30,261 bases of DNA from CALWRM01 sp050309765 (GTDB lineage: Bacteria > Bacillota > Clostridia > Christensenellales > UBA1750): positions 1 to 30,261 of the forward strand of contig JBNRMU010000140.1 of assembly GCA_050309765.1 (NCBI GenBank). The letters are read 5' to 3'. The notes beneath the pieces are model-generated. The model worked only from the letters and a program-made list of their open reading frames with translations. It was not told where the DNA came from and did not search any database. A program made the translations under genes and the position numbers. Shown piece by piece: positions 1 through 8,023 of this stretch; positions within the stretch are counted from its first letter, which is position 1; each line of letters starts with the position of its first letter.

Positions 1-1056
1 GTAATACTCCTCGCTGCCGCGGGCATAGGGCGCGGGCTGGTAATTGTTGTGCCTGCTGGCGGAACTGACGGTAAAGGGGATGAAGCGTATTTCACCCGAC
101 CGCACCGAGCCATCCGGGGAAACGATGACCTCCTGCTGCACAACTACGGTATCCAGATCGTCCGGCCGGGCATTGCCGCCGAAGCAGAAGTTGCCGATGG
201 AGTAACAGATGGGCACGCCTTTATACAGATACACCGGTTCCAGCACATGCGGATGGTGGCCGATGACAAGATCCGCGCCCTGCTCCACGGCGTAGGTGGC
301 CGCCTGGCGCTGATTGGAATCCGGCTCGTAGGCGTTCTCCTCGCCGAAGTGGAACACGGCAACGATATACTGCGCGCCGTTCTCCTTCAAATATTGGATC
401 CCTTTTTTGATCTGCTCGCGATGGGTGCCGGAGGAGTGGCCGCCGTAGATGCCGATGGTAAAGCCGCCGTCCAGCGTGTACAAAAGGGGCTTGTTAAAGC
501 CGGTGTAAGCGATCCCGGCCTCGTCCAGGGCTTGGGCGGTATCCTCATAGCCCTGCTTTCCGTAATCGCGCGAATGGTTGTTGGCGATGGTAACGGCCTC
601 GACGGAGCCGTTCAAAAGGATCTGCGTGTATTCCTTGGGCCCTTTGAAGCGGAACAGCTTGTCCTCGGGGGAATGGCTGTCTGTGAGCGCGCCTTCCAAA
701 TTCACCAGGGTGAAGTCATCCTGCGCAAAATAAGGAAGGCAGTTTATGAAGGGATAGTCGTAGTCGTCGCCCACAACGCGGAGAAAGCCGCTGTCGGAGT
801 GCTGCTTTTCTTCCTCGGCGCCCAAGGTGCAGTCGCCGGCAAAGCTGAGCACATATACACGGTCTTCAGGCTTTGGCGTGGGCACGGGCGTGGGCGCTGG
901 CGTAGGCGCTGGGGTCGGCGTTTCCAGCACGCGGACTGTCTGCACGCCGGAAAAATCGACAGGGTCGATGGCGACGCCGTTTCTGCCTGCGGATACGGTG
1001 CAGGCGCTTAAACAAAGGCTGCAGAGCACAACCAGGCAAAGCACAAAACGCCGCAT
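1..1056 (-). CDS. CapA-family lipoprotein (metallophosphatase-like), 3' end cut by window edge
   Basis: The 352 codons visible run off the left edge without a stop, so the C-terminus is missing. The N-terminus is a lipoprotein signal with lipobox L16-S-A-C19, so the protein should be anchored outside the membrane. A proline/threonine linker (residues 45-63) leads into the CapA/PgsA-type fold, which is related to metallophosphatases. Visible motifs are FAGDCTLG (D75), NLEGALT, ANNH, GHHPH and SIGNF, the usual metal-binding and catalytic positions. CapA (PgsA) proteins take part in poly-gamma-glutamate or capsule production, but most clostridial homologues stand alone without capBC and their substrate is unknown. 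No capB or capC is visible here. The start at 1056 has GGAGG about 10 bases upstream and its own promoter. The family is secure; the substrate is not. Confidence 0.9.
   Translation of the reverse strand, partial: MRRFVLCLVVLCSLCLSACTVSAGRNGVAIDPVDFSGVQTVRVLETPTPAPTPAPTPVPTPKPEDRVYVLSFAGDCTLGAEEEKQHSDSGFLRVVGDDYDYPFINCLPYFAQDDFTLVNLEGALTDSHSPEDKLFRFKGPKEYTQILLNGSVEAVTIANNHSRDYGKQGYEDTAQALDEAGIAYTGFNKPLLYTLDGGFTIGIYGGHSSGTHREQIKKGIQYLKENGAQYIVAVFHFGEENAYEPDSNQRQAATYAVEQGADLVIGHHPHVLEPVYLYKGVPICYSIGNFCFGGNARPDDLDTVVVQQEVIVSPDGSVRSGEIRFIPFTVSSASRHNNYQPAPYARGSEEYY
868..924 (-). repeat. Degenerate TP/AP repeat encoding the CapA linker
   Basis: Near-tandem six-base units (ACGCCA, GCGCCC and variants) encode alternating Thr-Pro and Ala-Pro between residues 45 and 63. 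This is a typical extended spacer between a lipid anchor and an extracellular domain. Such repeats can vary in copy number between strains. Confidence 0.7.
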
Positions 1057-1095
1057 AACCCGCAGTCCTCCCAATGAACAGATTCACCAAGTACA

Positions 1096-1124
1096 AGTAT
1101 ATAGGAAAACCCTTTCCATGACAA
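1096..1124 (-). promoter_or_regulatory. Sigma-A-type promoter for the CapA-family gene
   Basis: On the minus strand the -35 is TTGTCA and the -10 is TATACT, separated by exactly 17 bases. It lies about 40 bases upstream of the start codon. Both hexamers are close to consensus. Confidence 0.7.
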
Positions 1125-1157
1125 AGGAAGAATTGCAAAAAAGAGAAGATGGACAGC

Positions 1158-1184
1158 AAAAAACAGGCCCGCAGCGCGCGGGCC
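1158..1184 (-). terminator. Rho-independent terminator after lrgB
   Basis: A perfect 7-bp GC stem (GGCCCGC/GCGGGCC) with a 5-base loop is followed on the minus strand by a run of six T. It begins 9 bases past the lrgB stop. Confidence 0.85.
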
Positions 1185-1192
1185 CGTTTTTA

Positions 1193-1885
1193 TCAGAACA
1201 GCAGCGCCAGCCAGAGGCTGGTGAACAAACCGGATATGCCGATAGCGATGGAACTGAACGCGCCTTCCGTCTCGCCGATCTCCAGCGCCTTGCTGGTGCC
1301 GATGGCGTGGCTGGCCGTGCCGATGCCGATGCCAAGGGCGACGCTGTCCGTCAGACGCAGGGCCTTTTGCAGGGGTTGGGCGATCATGGCGCCCAAGGTG
1401 CCGCTGAGCAGAACGGCCGCAACGGCGATGCCCGTAACGCCGCCGTTTAAGCCGGCAAGCTCCGTAGCGATGGGCGTGGTCACGGACTTGGGCAAAAGGG
1501 AAAAGGTCAAAACTTCGGACAGCGCAAACAGCCGGCAGAGCCCGTACACCGTGAGCACGGAGGTGAGCGAGCCCGCCGCGCAGCCTCCCAGCACGGGCAG
1601 CCAGTATTTTTTCAGCAGCGGCCATTGCCTGTGAATGTTCAGGGCCAGCACGCAGGTAGCAGGCCCCAGAAAGGCGGAGACGACGCTGCCGCCGACCGCA
1701 TAGGCCTCGTAGGGGATGCGCAGGGCAAGCAGCACGCCGATGCACATAAGGCAGGACAAGAGCATGGGATTGAGCAACGGGGAGAGAAAGCGTCTGCTCA
1801 AGAGCTGTGCAAGGCCGAAGGATAGGATGGTGAGCAGCACGCCGAACAGGGCGCTGTACACAAGGTCGGAAAACAACGGGTTCAT
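1193..1885 (-). CDS. lrgB: LrgB/CidB-family membrane protein
   Basis: This 230-residue polytopic membrane protein matches the LrgB/CidB (YohK) family in length and hydrophobic pattern. It carries the conserved glycine- and serine-rich region near the end (KSVTTPIATELA, GTASHAIGTSKA). LrgB works with LrgA; in staphylococci the pair modulates murein hydrolase activity and autolysis, and in other bacteria LrgAB-type pairs move pyruvate or glycolate. It starts inside the end of lrgA with an ATGA overlap, so the two are translationally coupled. A GGAGGG site lies upstream of the ATG at 1885. The family call is firm; the transported compound in this organism is unknown. Confidence 0.92.
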   Translation of the reverse strand: MNPLFSDLVYSALFGVLLTILSFGLAQLLSRRFLSPLLNPMLLSCLMCIGVLLALRIPYEAYAVGGSVVSAFLGPATCVLALNIHRQWPLLKKYWLPVLGGCAAGSLTSVLTVYGLCRLFALSEVLTFSLLPKSVTTPIATELAGLNGGVTGIAVAAVLLSGTLGAMIAQPLQKALRLTDSVALGIGIGTASHAIGTSKALEIGETEGAFSSIAIGISGLFTSLWLALLF

Positions 1886-2250
1886 GCCTTGCCCTCCTTT
1901 CTTTTGTCGAGCAGGCGGATCAGGCCGTGGGTGACAAAGTAGGCGGTCAAAAGCGTCAGCGGCGTGGTAACAAGGCAAATGACGAGTATCTGCCAAACGG
2001 CGTAGGACAAAACGGAGACGTCCTGCAGGATGGAAACGCCCGCCGGCACCAGGAACAGGGCAAGGTAGCCGAGCAAAAAGGAAGCCGGGCGCTCGATGTG
2101 CCGCTCCTTCAGGATGCCGAAGCGCAAAAGCAGAAACAGCAGCGCCATGGCCCAAACGGAACCCGGCATGGGAAAGGGAAGGGCAGTGGACAAAAGCTGT
2201 CCGGCAAGGCATAAGCCGATCAGCAGGCTGAGCTGAAGCAACAGGTTCAC
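1882..2250 (-). CDS. lrgA: LrgA/CidA-family membrane protein
   Basis: This is a small holin-like membrane protein of the CidA/LrgA family with four predicted membrane segments and the signature PMPGSVWAM near residue 30. I chose the GTG at 2250 (122 residues) because GGGAGGA lies 7 bases upstream. The ATG at 2274 would give 130 residues but has no ribosome binding site and sits in the SD region. LrgA is thought to form the membrane channel partner of LrgB. The pair forms a two-gene operon ended by the terminator at 1158-1184. No lytSR-type regulator is adjacent, unlike in staphylococci. Confidence 0.9.
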   Translation of the reverse strand: MNLLLQLSLLIGLCLAGQLLSTALPFPMPGSVWAMALLFLLLRFGILKERHIERPASFLLGYLALFLVPAGVSILQDVSVLSYAVWQILVICLVTTPLTLLTAYFVTHGLIRLLDKRKEGKA

Positions 2251-2293
2251 GCTTATATCCTCCCGTACAGTCATTTTTTAGTATCACATGCCA

Positions 2294-2321
2294 AGTATAG
2301 CATGCAACCACGCATTGTCGC
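2294..2321 (-). promoter_or_regulatory. Candidate promoter for lrgAB
   Basis: The minus strand reads GCGACA, 16 bases, then TATACT. The -10 matches consensus well and the -35 only partly. It is placed 44 bases upstream of the lrgA GTG. Confidence 0.45.
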
Positions 2322-2444
2322 CATTTTCTAACAAAGGGTATACAAAAAAGAAACAAAAAAAGCAGATATTTTGAAATAAGGACGCTACCTTTTCTTTACC
2401 TGGATCGTCTAAAGTATAGATAAACCATGGAAAGGAGTAGGCAG

Positions 2445-3140
2445 ATGAGTACCCTGACTGGCAAACGCAATAGCTTTTTCCTGCAAAAAAGGGAAATCCT
2501 GGCCATCCTGTGCGCGGCGGCAATCCTGCTGCGCTGCATCTTAGCGCCTGCATTGTTCTTCCCAAACGAAAAAGACAGCCGCGGGCATCTGATCTCCACC
2601 CTGCGCAGGCAGTATGCCATTGCAAAGCTGGGCGTGTGCCGTGACATTGCCGACGTCCGTTTTGACCGCGCGATGCAGGCCATTGAACGGAACAAGGATG
2701 CGATCGAGAAAGCCGGGAAGACCTTCGGTCTGCCGCCGGAGGTGATCGCCGCCGTGATTCTAAAGGAGCAGTTCACCCGTTCCGCACCGGACTTCCTGGT
2801 GGTGGCGCTGGCTCCCCTCAGGCAGGGTCGCGGCTCTACAGGTCTTGGTGCGGTGACCGCCAAGACGGCGAAAAAGGCCTATGGCTACTTCCATTGCCTG
2901 GACAGGCTCCCGAGGGACGATCAGGGGATTTTGCGCCGGTTCATGCAGGACGAGAGGGAGGCGATCTTTGCCACCGCCTGCGTGCTCGCCTATGAATCCG
3001 CCCAGATCGAGCAGGCAAAAAGCGGCGCGGGCGAACGCGCCCAGAAAAAATGGCGGCGGGTCTACAACCGCTACAACGGCGATCTGGAGTATGCCAACAA
3101 AACCATAGAGTATTTGCCGCCGCTTTTCCAGCTTTTCTGA
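2445..3140 (+). CDS. Membrane-anchored lysozyme-like protein (putative peptidoglycan hydrolase)
   Basis: The protein has 231 residues. A hydrophobic segment at residues 18-38 should anchor it in the membrane with the rest outside. From about residue 88 it looks like a lysozyme/lytic-transglycosylase fold: GLPPEVIAAVILKEQ places a candidate catalytic Glu at 108, followed by STGLGAVTAKTAKKAY (131-146), which resembles the S-x-G-L-x-Q segment of SLT enzymes. The C-terminal YNRYNGDLEYANK also fits that fold. The start at 2445 is preferred over the upstream ATG at 2427 because AAAGGAG sits 7 bases before it. It is divergent from lrgAB, itself a murein-hydrolase-linked pair. A strong terminator follows. 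The enzymatic role is inferred from motif shape alone. Confidence 0.65.
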   Translation: MSTLTGKRNSFFLQKREILAILCAAAILLRCILAPALFFPNEKDSRGHLISTLRRQYAIAKLGVCRDIADVRFDRAMQAIERNKDAIEKAGKTFGLPPEVIAAVILKEQFTRSAPDFLVVALAPLRQGRGSTGLGAVTAKTAKKAYGYFHCLDRLPRDDQGILRRFMQDEREAIFATACVLAYESAQIEQAKSGAGERAQKKWRRVYNRYNGDLEYANKTIEYLPPLFQLF

Positions 3141-3160
3141 TTCTCCGGACGGCATTTGCT

Positions 3161-3198
3161 CCGCAAGCATCCTGACGATGTTTGCGGTTTTTGTTTTA
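3161..3198 (+). terminator. Rho-independent terminator after the lysozyme-like gene
   Basis: An 11-bp stem (CCGCAAGCATC/GATGTTTGCGG, one G-T wobble) with a 5-base loop is followed by TTTTTGTTTT. Confidence 0.88.
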
Positions 3199-3230
3199 TG
3201 TGGAAAAAATAGGCAAAAATCTCGATTTAT

Positions 3231-3260
3231 TTGCAATTTGGAAACTAAAGATGTTATAAT
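3231..3260 (+). promoter_or_regulatory. Sigma-A-type promoter of the two-component operon
   Basis: TTGCAA, an 18-base spacer and a perfect TATAAT end 32 bases before the response regulator start. The upstream 40 bases are A/T-rich, like an UP element. Confidence 0.75.
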
Positions 3261-3292
3261 TTAACCATCAATGGCATAAGGAGATGAAGACG

Positions 3293-3985
3293 ATGGCAGC
3301 TGAGAGCATCCTGGTGGTTGAGGACGATCGCCCGATCGCGGAGCTGCTCAAATACAGGCTCGTCAAGGAGGGGTACAGGGTCGAGATTGCAGAAAACGGC
3401 TCCCGCGCGCTCAAGCTCGCGCACAGCATGCAGCCCGACCTGATCCTGCTGGACTGGCAGCTGCCGGACATCAGCGGCCTGGATGTGTGCCAGCAGGTCA
3501 CACAGACCATGCGCATCCCCATCATCATGGTCACCGCACGCAACCTGGTGGAGGACAAGGTGCTGGGCCTGGAGGCCGGCGCCGATGACTACATCACCAA
3601 ACCCTTTGACGTGCGCGAGGTTACCGCGCGCATCAAGGCCACCTTTCGCAGGCTGGAAAACGCCCAAAGCGCGCCCAAGGCCCGGCCGGACATCGAGCTA
3701 CACTTTGCCGGCCTGATCGTGACGCCCGCCACCATGACGGTGCTGCGTGCCGGCCGCCCCGTTGATCTGACCCCGCTGGAATACCAGCTGCTGATGTATT
3801 TTTACGAAAACCGCAACAAGGCGCTTTCCCGCGAGAACATACTGCACGCCGTGTGGGGTTACGACTACTTCGGCAATACCCGCACCGTGGACATCCACGT
3901 GCTGCGCCTGCGCAAAAAGCTGGGTTTGGACGAAAAGATCCGCACCATCTTCAAGATCGGCTATATATTTGACGTAGAGGCATGA
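3293..3985 (+). CDS. OmpR/PhoB-family response regulator
   Basis: This 230-residue regulator has an N-terminal receiver domain (acidic pair D11-D12, phosphoacceptor D54 in LLDWQLPD, T81, K103 in TKPF) and a C-terminal winged helix from about residue 133 (TPLEYQLLMYF, VDIHVLRLRKKL). Phosphorylation of D54 by the following kinase should control DNA binding. I place the start at the ATG at 3293, since AAGGAG lies 9 bases upstream; the ATG at 3284 abuts that site with no spacing. Its stop overlaps the kinase start by ATGA. Targets cannot be read from sequence, but the wall-related neighbours make envelope genes plausible. Confidence 0.95.
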   Translation: MAAESILVVEDDRPIAELLKYRLVKEGYRVEIAENGSRALKLAHSMQPDLILLDWQLPDISGLDVCQQVTQTMRIPIIMVTARNLVEDKVLGLEAGADDYITKPFDVREVTARIKATFRRLENAQSAPKARPDIELHFAGLIVTPATMTVLRAGRPVDLTPLEYQLLMYFYENRNKALSRENILHAVWGYDYFGNTRTVDIHVLRLRKKLGLDEKIRTIFKIGYIFDVEA

Positions 3986-5523
3986 AAATCAGGATCGCCG
4001 GCAAAACGCTCGATCTAAAAAAGCTGCGCCTCAGCAGCTTCCGCTGGACCATCCGCAAGCAGATGCTGCTGTGGCTGTCGATCATTTTCATCGTGATGCT
4101 CGTGACCATGAATGTGTTCATCATCCGAAACATTCAATCCGGCAACGAGGAATACATCAACGATGATCTTGTTGTGCTCAAAAACAACGGCCTTTTGTAT
4201 GTGCGCCAGATATTGGTGATGAACAACCTGGACAACAACGAGGAGGGCTTTGCCGAAATCGCTGCCGCGCTGTGTGCCGAGATTGCGGACGCCACGGGCA
4301 ATCCCACGGCCGCCTACGCCATGGACGGCCGCATGATAGAATCCACCAACCCCGTTTTGTTTGCCCAGGCCAGCTTTGACGATCTGCGCTATGCCAAGGC
4401 GGGCATGTCCGCCTTTACGCTGGACACGGATCAGGGCCGGACTTATGCCTATTTCAGCTATCCCATCACCATAGAGGGCAACAGCATCGGCCTTTTGCGC
4501 ACGGTGACGGACTATTCCGTTTTGTACCTGCAGGGCAACAACACCATCCGCTCGGTTTCGCTCATCACCCTGGTCGCCTTTGCCTTGGCCATGGGTGTGG
4601 GCGTTTTGTTTTCCACGCGCATTTCCAAGCCCATCTCCAAGCTTGCGGCCATCTCCAGCGAGGTGGAAAAGGACGTGGAGCAGTCGCGCCTGGATGTAAA
4701 GCTTGTTGTGCGCATGGCGCGCAGCCCCCGCCGCGACGAGATCGGCCAGCTTTCGCGCAACTTTGCCGCCATGATCTTCAAGATCGACCAGCAGATGAAG
4801 ACCATCAACATGGACAAATACGAGCTTAAGCGCATCTCGGAATACACCAAGGAATTCTACGATTCCGTGACGCACGAGCTGAAAACGCCGCTGACCTCCA
4901 TCAAGGGCTATGCCGAGATACTGGAGGAAAACGGCTTTACCGACAAGGAGTTTTTCGACAAGGGAATTGCCTACATCCAGAGCGAGTCCGACCGCATGTT
5001 CCAGATGGTGGTGCGGCTGCTGGAAACCTCCAAGATGAGCGGCATGGTGGATATGCCCAAGGACAAGGTGGAATTAAGCTCCGTGCTGGAGCAGGTGTGC
5101 GAGAGCATGCAGTTCAAGGCGGACAAATACGGCGATGTGGTCAACCTGAAAGTGCGCCAGCAGGCCAATGTCTTTGCAAACGCCGACCAGCTGCGCGAAA
5201 TCTTCATCAACCTGATCGACAACGCCATCAAATACGGCTACCAGAATTCACCCATCGACGTGGTGCTCAACGCCAGCCGCGAAAACGTCTATGTGTCCGT
5301 GATGAACCAGGGCGACGGCGTGGACGAAAAGGAGATCCCCAAGCTGTTCATCCCCTTTTACCGCCGGGCGGATTCCATCGCCCGCGAGGAGGGCAGCAGC
5401 GGCCTGGGGCTTGGCATCTGCAAGCAGATCGTGGAGCAGCACGGCGGCAAGATCGAAATGACCTCCAAGCGCAGGGGGCTCACGGTGGTTTCCGTGACGC
5501 TGCCCGCGTATCTGGGATTGTGA
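3982..5523 (+). CDS. Membrane sensor histidine kinase
   Basis: The kinase has 513 residues. Transmembrane segments at about 28-48 and 191-211 flank an extracytoplasmic sensor domain of about 140 residues. A HAMP-like region (215-275) follows, then the HisKA H-box with phospho-accepting His298 in SVTHELKTPL. The HATPase domain shows the N box (INLIDNAIKY, 409-418), G1 (QGDGVD) and G2 (GSSGLGLGI, 471-479). The sensor domain pattern suggests a PAS-like or Cache fold but I cannot assign a ligand. It overlaps the response regulator by 4 bases and is followed 29 bases later by a lipoprotein gene that may feed it information from outside the membrane. Confidence 0.95.
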   Translation: MKIRIAGKTLDLKKLRLSSFRWTIRKQMLLWLSIIFIVMLVTMNVFIIRNIQSGNEEYINDDLVVLKNNGLLYVRQILVMNNLDNNEEGFAEIAAALCAEIADATGNPTAAYAMDGRMIESTNPVLFAQASFDDLRYAKAGMSAFTLDTDQGRTYAYFSYPITIEGNSIGLLRTVTDYSVLYLQGNNTIRSVSLITLVAFALAMGVGVLFSTRISKPISKLAAISSEVEKDVEQSRLDVKLVVRMARSPRRDEIGQLSRNFAAMIFKIDQQMKTINMDKYELKRISEYTKEFYDSVTHELKTPLTSIKGYAEILEENGFTDKEFFDKGIAYIQSESDRMFQMVVRLLETSKMSGMVDMPKDKVELSSVLEQVCESMQFKADKYGDVVNLKVRQQANVFANADQLREIFINLIDNAIKYGYQNSPIDVVLNASRENVYVSVMNQGDGVDEKEIPKLFIPFYRRADSIAREEGSSGLGLGICKQIVEQHGGKIEMTSKRRGLTVVSVTLPAYLGL

Positions 5524-5552
5524 TAACCATGCAAGGAAAGGAGCGTGCCCGC

Positions 5553-6665
5553 ATGCGCAAGCAGATCGCCGTTGTGCTTATGCTGATTTTATGCCTGTGC
5601 CTTGCGGCCTGCTCCATCGGCCCCAAGGAAAAGACGATGCTCCTGCGCGAGCCAAGCGCCGCACCCACGGAAACGGCCGCGGCCGGCGGGAGCTTCGAGA
5701 TCAAAAAGCAGTATACGCTGCCGTTGGATAAGCTGGACCAAAGCGGCGATTTGGGCGCCTCGGGCGTGATGGTGGTCGATTGGCTGGACGGCGACAATCT
5801 GCTGGTGCTGGCCGCGGTCAGCAGCGCGCAGGGGGAGACGGAGGGCGAGCTTGGCGCCATGAGCTGCCAATACGGCTTTTACAATCCCATCAAGCGAACG
5901 GAGGGGCAGATACCGGAATACGTAAGCCTTTCGCCGGATAAGAAGGTCGTTTCCTATCAGATGCAAAACGAAGAAGTCGGAAAGTACACGGTGCTGTATT
6001 CGCTGTCCATGCAGCGGCAGGTTTTAAGCTGCGACAGCTTCCGCGTGTATTCCGCGCCCGTGTGGTCCAGAAACAGCGAGAGCCTGGCCGCTGCATCGGT
6101 GGTGAACGGGCAGTACGGCCTGACGCTGATCGACGTTTCCCAGGGCAGCACCACCAAGGTGCTGGAGAGCCTGGAGGAGGAGATCGCCGTGCTGGATTAT
6201 TTAAACGACGGCACGGTGCTGCTGCGGCGCGGCGGCGAGGGCGGATCCACGGTGGAGCTTTTAAACACCAAAGACGGCAGCACGTTTACCCTGCCGGCGG
6301 GAGAGGTCAGCCAGGCCAACGGCATGTCCGCAACGGGCGCGCTGGCCTTGTACGGCAGTTCCCTGCGCTTTGTTTCCGCCGGACCGGACGAGAGCCAGGT
6401 GATAGACAGGGGCGTGCAGGCCTATGCGCTCACGCCGAACCGGCTGTACGCGGCCCTTGCCATCAAGAACATGGACGGCAGCGTGGACCTTGCCATCGGC
6501 CGCTGGAGCGGCACGCATATCATCAACAAAAAGATCGTCTATAAGAACATCGGCTATAACGTGGGCCGTATGCTCTTCAGCCCCGACAACCTGCGGCTGT
6601 ATATCGAGGGCGAAAGCGCCGCCGACGGCAGACCGCACAGTGCCATCGTGCTGGAATTCTCCTAA
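5553..6665 (+). CDS. Lipoprotein with probable beta-propeller fold, third gene of the two-component operon
   Basis: This 370-residue protein begins with a signal peptide ending in lipobox L-A-A-C20, so it should be lipid-anchored on the outer face of the membrane. The rest is rich in short beta-type segments with recurring blade-like phrases such as VSLSPDKKVVSYQM and LFSPDNLRLYIEGES, as in TolB/WD40-like propellers. No catalytic motif is visible. The start at 5553 is supported by AAGGAAAGGAG 9 bases upstream. Position directly behind the kinase and a shared terminator make co-expression likely. By analogy with LpqB in actinobacterial mtrAB-lpqB it may modulate the kinase; that is inference and no sequence homology to LpqB is claimed. 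Confidence 0.8.
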   Translation: MRKQIAVVLMLILCLCLAACSIGPKEKTMLLREPSAAPTETAAAGGSFEIKKQYTLPLDKLDQSGDLGASGVMVVDWLDGDNLLVLAAVSSAQGETEGELGAMSCQYGFYNPIKRTEGQIPEYVSLSPDKKVVSYQMQNEEVGKYTVLYSLSMQRQVLSCDSFRVYSAPVWSRNSESLAAASVVNGQYGLTLIDVSQGSTTKVLESLEEEIAVLDYLNDGTVLLRRGGEGGSTVELLNTKDGSTFTLPAGEVSQANGMSATGALALYGSSLRFVSAGPDESQVIDRGVQAYALTPNRLYAALAIKNMDGSVDLAIGRWSGTHIINKKIVYKNIGYNVGRMLFSPDNLRLYIEGESAADGRPHSAIVLEFS

Positions 6666-6681
6666 AAACAAGCCTTACCAG

Positions 6682-6703
6682 GCGCCCCTTTCGGGGCGCT
6701 TTT
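6682..6703 (+). terminator. Terminator of the two-component operon
   Basis: A perfect stem GCGCCCC/GGGGCGC with a TTTC tetraloop is followed by four T. It is nested in an outer inverted repeat AAGCCTTA (6670-6677)/TAAGGCTT (6707-6714). Confidence 0.85.
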
Positions 6704-6764
6704 GCATAAGGCTTCCTTTTAAGGGGAAAGCTGTAAAGCAAAAGCGCGGATGGGGGAATGGAAG

Positions 6765-7196
6765 ATGCTGGGCGTGTTGTTTGCGGTACTGGCCGGCGCC
6801 GCCATGAGCGTGCAGGGCGTGATGAACACGCGCCTGTCCGATAAGATTGGTCTGATGGAGAGCAACGCCTTTGTGCAGGGCACGGCCTTTGCGCTGTCGC
6901 TGCTTGCCGTGTGGTGGTTTGGCAAGGGGAGTTTTCGCGCCATCGGCGAGGTGAACAAGGCCTATCTTCTGGGCGGGGCGCTGGGGCTTTTGATCACGCT
7001 GACGGTGATGCTCGCCATCCGCGATTTAAGCCCGACCGTGGCCGTTTCCATCATATTGATCGCGCAGCTGCTGGTGGCGGCGCTGATCGACGCCTTCGGT
7101 TGGATGGGTGCGGATAAGATCGGCTTCCACTTTACCAAATATATTGGCTTAGCGCTTATGATCGCGGGCGTGGTGCTGTTCAAGCTTAAAAACTGA
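6765..7196 (+). CDS. YdcZ-type (DUF606) DMT-superfamily membrane protein
   Basis: This small hydrophobic protein of 143 residues has about five membrane segments. Its start, MLGVLFAVLAGAAMSVQGVMN, is typical of the YdcZ/DUF606 family, and GADKIGF plus the C-terminal GLALMIAGVVLFK fit as well. These are half-size members of the drug/metabolite transporter superfamily that act as homo- or heterodimers; substrates are unknown. I chose the ATG at 6765 because GGGGGA lies 7 bases upstream and the family begins there; the ATG at 6750 adds five residues without an SD. No second YdcZ copy is adjacent, so it may work as a homodimer. It is bracketed by terminators, so it is a single-gene unit. Confidence 0.85.
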   Translation: MLGVLFAVLAGAAMSVQGVMNTRLSDKIGLMESNAFVQGTAFALSLLAVWWFGKGSFRAIGEVNKAYLLGGALGLLITLTVMLAIRDLSPTVAVSIILIAQLLVAALIDAFGWMGADKIGFHFTKYIGLALMIAGVVLFKLKN

Positions 7197-7208
7197 AAAC
7201 GGAATCAA

Positions 7209-7240
7209 GCGCGCTGCCGGAATCCGGCGGCGCGCTTTTG
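7209..7240 (+). terminator. Terminator after the YdcZ-type gene
   Basis: A 12-bp stem (GCGCGCTGCCGG/CCGGCGGCGCGC, one wobble) closes on a 3-base loop (AAT) and is followed by TTTTG. Confidence 0.85.
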
Positions 7241-7286
7241 CATATCCTGAAAGGAGAGTATTTTGCAGACTTGGGAGGTGACGATC

Positions 7287-7940
7287 GTGCGCAAGTGGCT
7301 AGGTCTGTTGCTGTTTTTTGCCGCGGTGCTGGCGCTTTGCGGGGCGGGCACGCGGGACAAGCCGACCGTGCTGGTGGTGGACGCCGACGTGCAGACGATC
7401 ACCCTATATATACACGGCGAACCATACAAGACCTGGCCCTGCGCCGTGGGCAAGAGCGATACGCCCTCGCCCCTTGGCGTGTTCACCATAAACCACAAGG
7501 CAGTGGACTGGGGCACGGGCTTTGGCACGCGCTGGCTGGGGTTTTACTGTCCCTACGGCAGATTCGGCATCCACGGCACCAACAAGCCCGCTTCCATCGG
7601 CAGCCATGCTTCGCACGGCTGCGTGCGCATGCTCAACCGCGATGTGGAGGAGCTGTACCCCCTGGTGCCCTACGGCGCGCGGGTTATCATCGAGCGCGAC
7701 GCCTACGGCCCCATGGCGGCCGGCCTGCGCACGCTTGCCCCCGGTGCTCGCGGCGCGGATGTGATGCAGGTGCAGCTCAGGCTCAAGAATCTTGGGTATT
7801 ATTACGGCAATCCGGACGGCGTGTTCGGCGAAAACACCAAGCAGGCACTGGTGCGCTTCCGCCGGGAGGCCGGCCTTTCCGTAAGCGACAGGGTGGATTG
7901 GAACTGCTATCGAGCGCTGGGCATCAGCCTGTTTGAATAA
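7287..7940 (+). CDS. L,D-transpeptidase (YkuD) with peptidoglycan-binding domain
   Basis: The protein has 217 residues. A signal peptide or membrane anchor covers residues 1-21. The YkuD catalytic domain (about 27-136) holds His96 (GIHGTN) and the SHGC motif with nucleophile Cys112, then R114. A PG_binding_1 domain spans about 152-212 (GADVMQVQLRLKNLGYY, GVFGENTKQALVRF). Such enzymes make 3-3 cross-links or attach ligands to peptidoglycan, and act outside the membrane. I chose the GTG at 7287 because GGGAGG lies 9 bases upstream and a basic residue then precedes the hydrophobic stretch directly. A TTG at 7263 with its own AAAGGAG is an alternative adding 8 residues. Several Firmicute homologues act in spore or stress-related wall work, but nothing here decides that. 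Confidence 0.9.
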   Translation: MRKWLGLLLFFAAVLALCGAGTRDKPTVLVVDADVQTITLYIHGEPYKTWPCAVGKSDTPSPLGVFTINHKAVDWGTGFGTRWLGFYCPYGRFGIHGTNKPASIGSHASHGCVRMLNRDVEELYPLVPYGARVIIERDAYGPMAAGLRTLAPGARGADVMQVQLRLKNLGYYYGNPDGVFGENTKQALVRFRREAGLSVSDRVDWNCYRALGISLFE

Positions 7941-7953
7941 AGGCGGCCATCCG

Positions 7954-7982
7954 TTGCGCGCAAGCCCCTTTCGATGTACAAT
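7954..7982 (+). promoter_or_regulatory. Promoter of the mrfAB operon
   Basis: TTGCGC, 17 bases, TACAAT. It lies 42 bases before the mrfA start in A/T-rich surroundings. I saw no clear SOS (DinR/LexA) box of the GAAC-N4-GTTC type in this gap. Confidence 0.6.
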
Positions 7983-8023
7983 ATAAATATCTATATCCAT
8001 TGAATCAAGGGGCGGTGCAAGGG

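Noticed and set aside
49..1011. Long open frame on the plus strand opposite the CapA-family gene
   Set aside because: It is antisense to a gene with clear family motifs, lipobox and promoter; the frame is open only because of GC-rich codon use.
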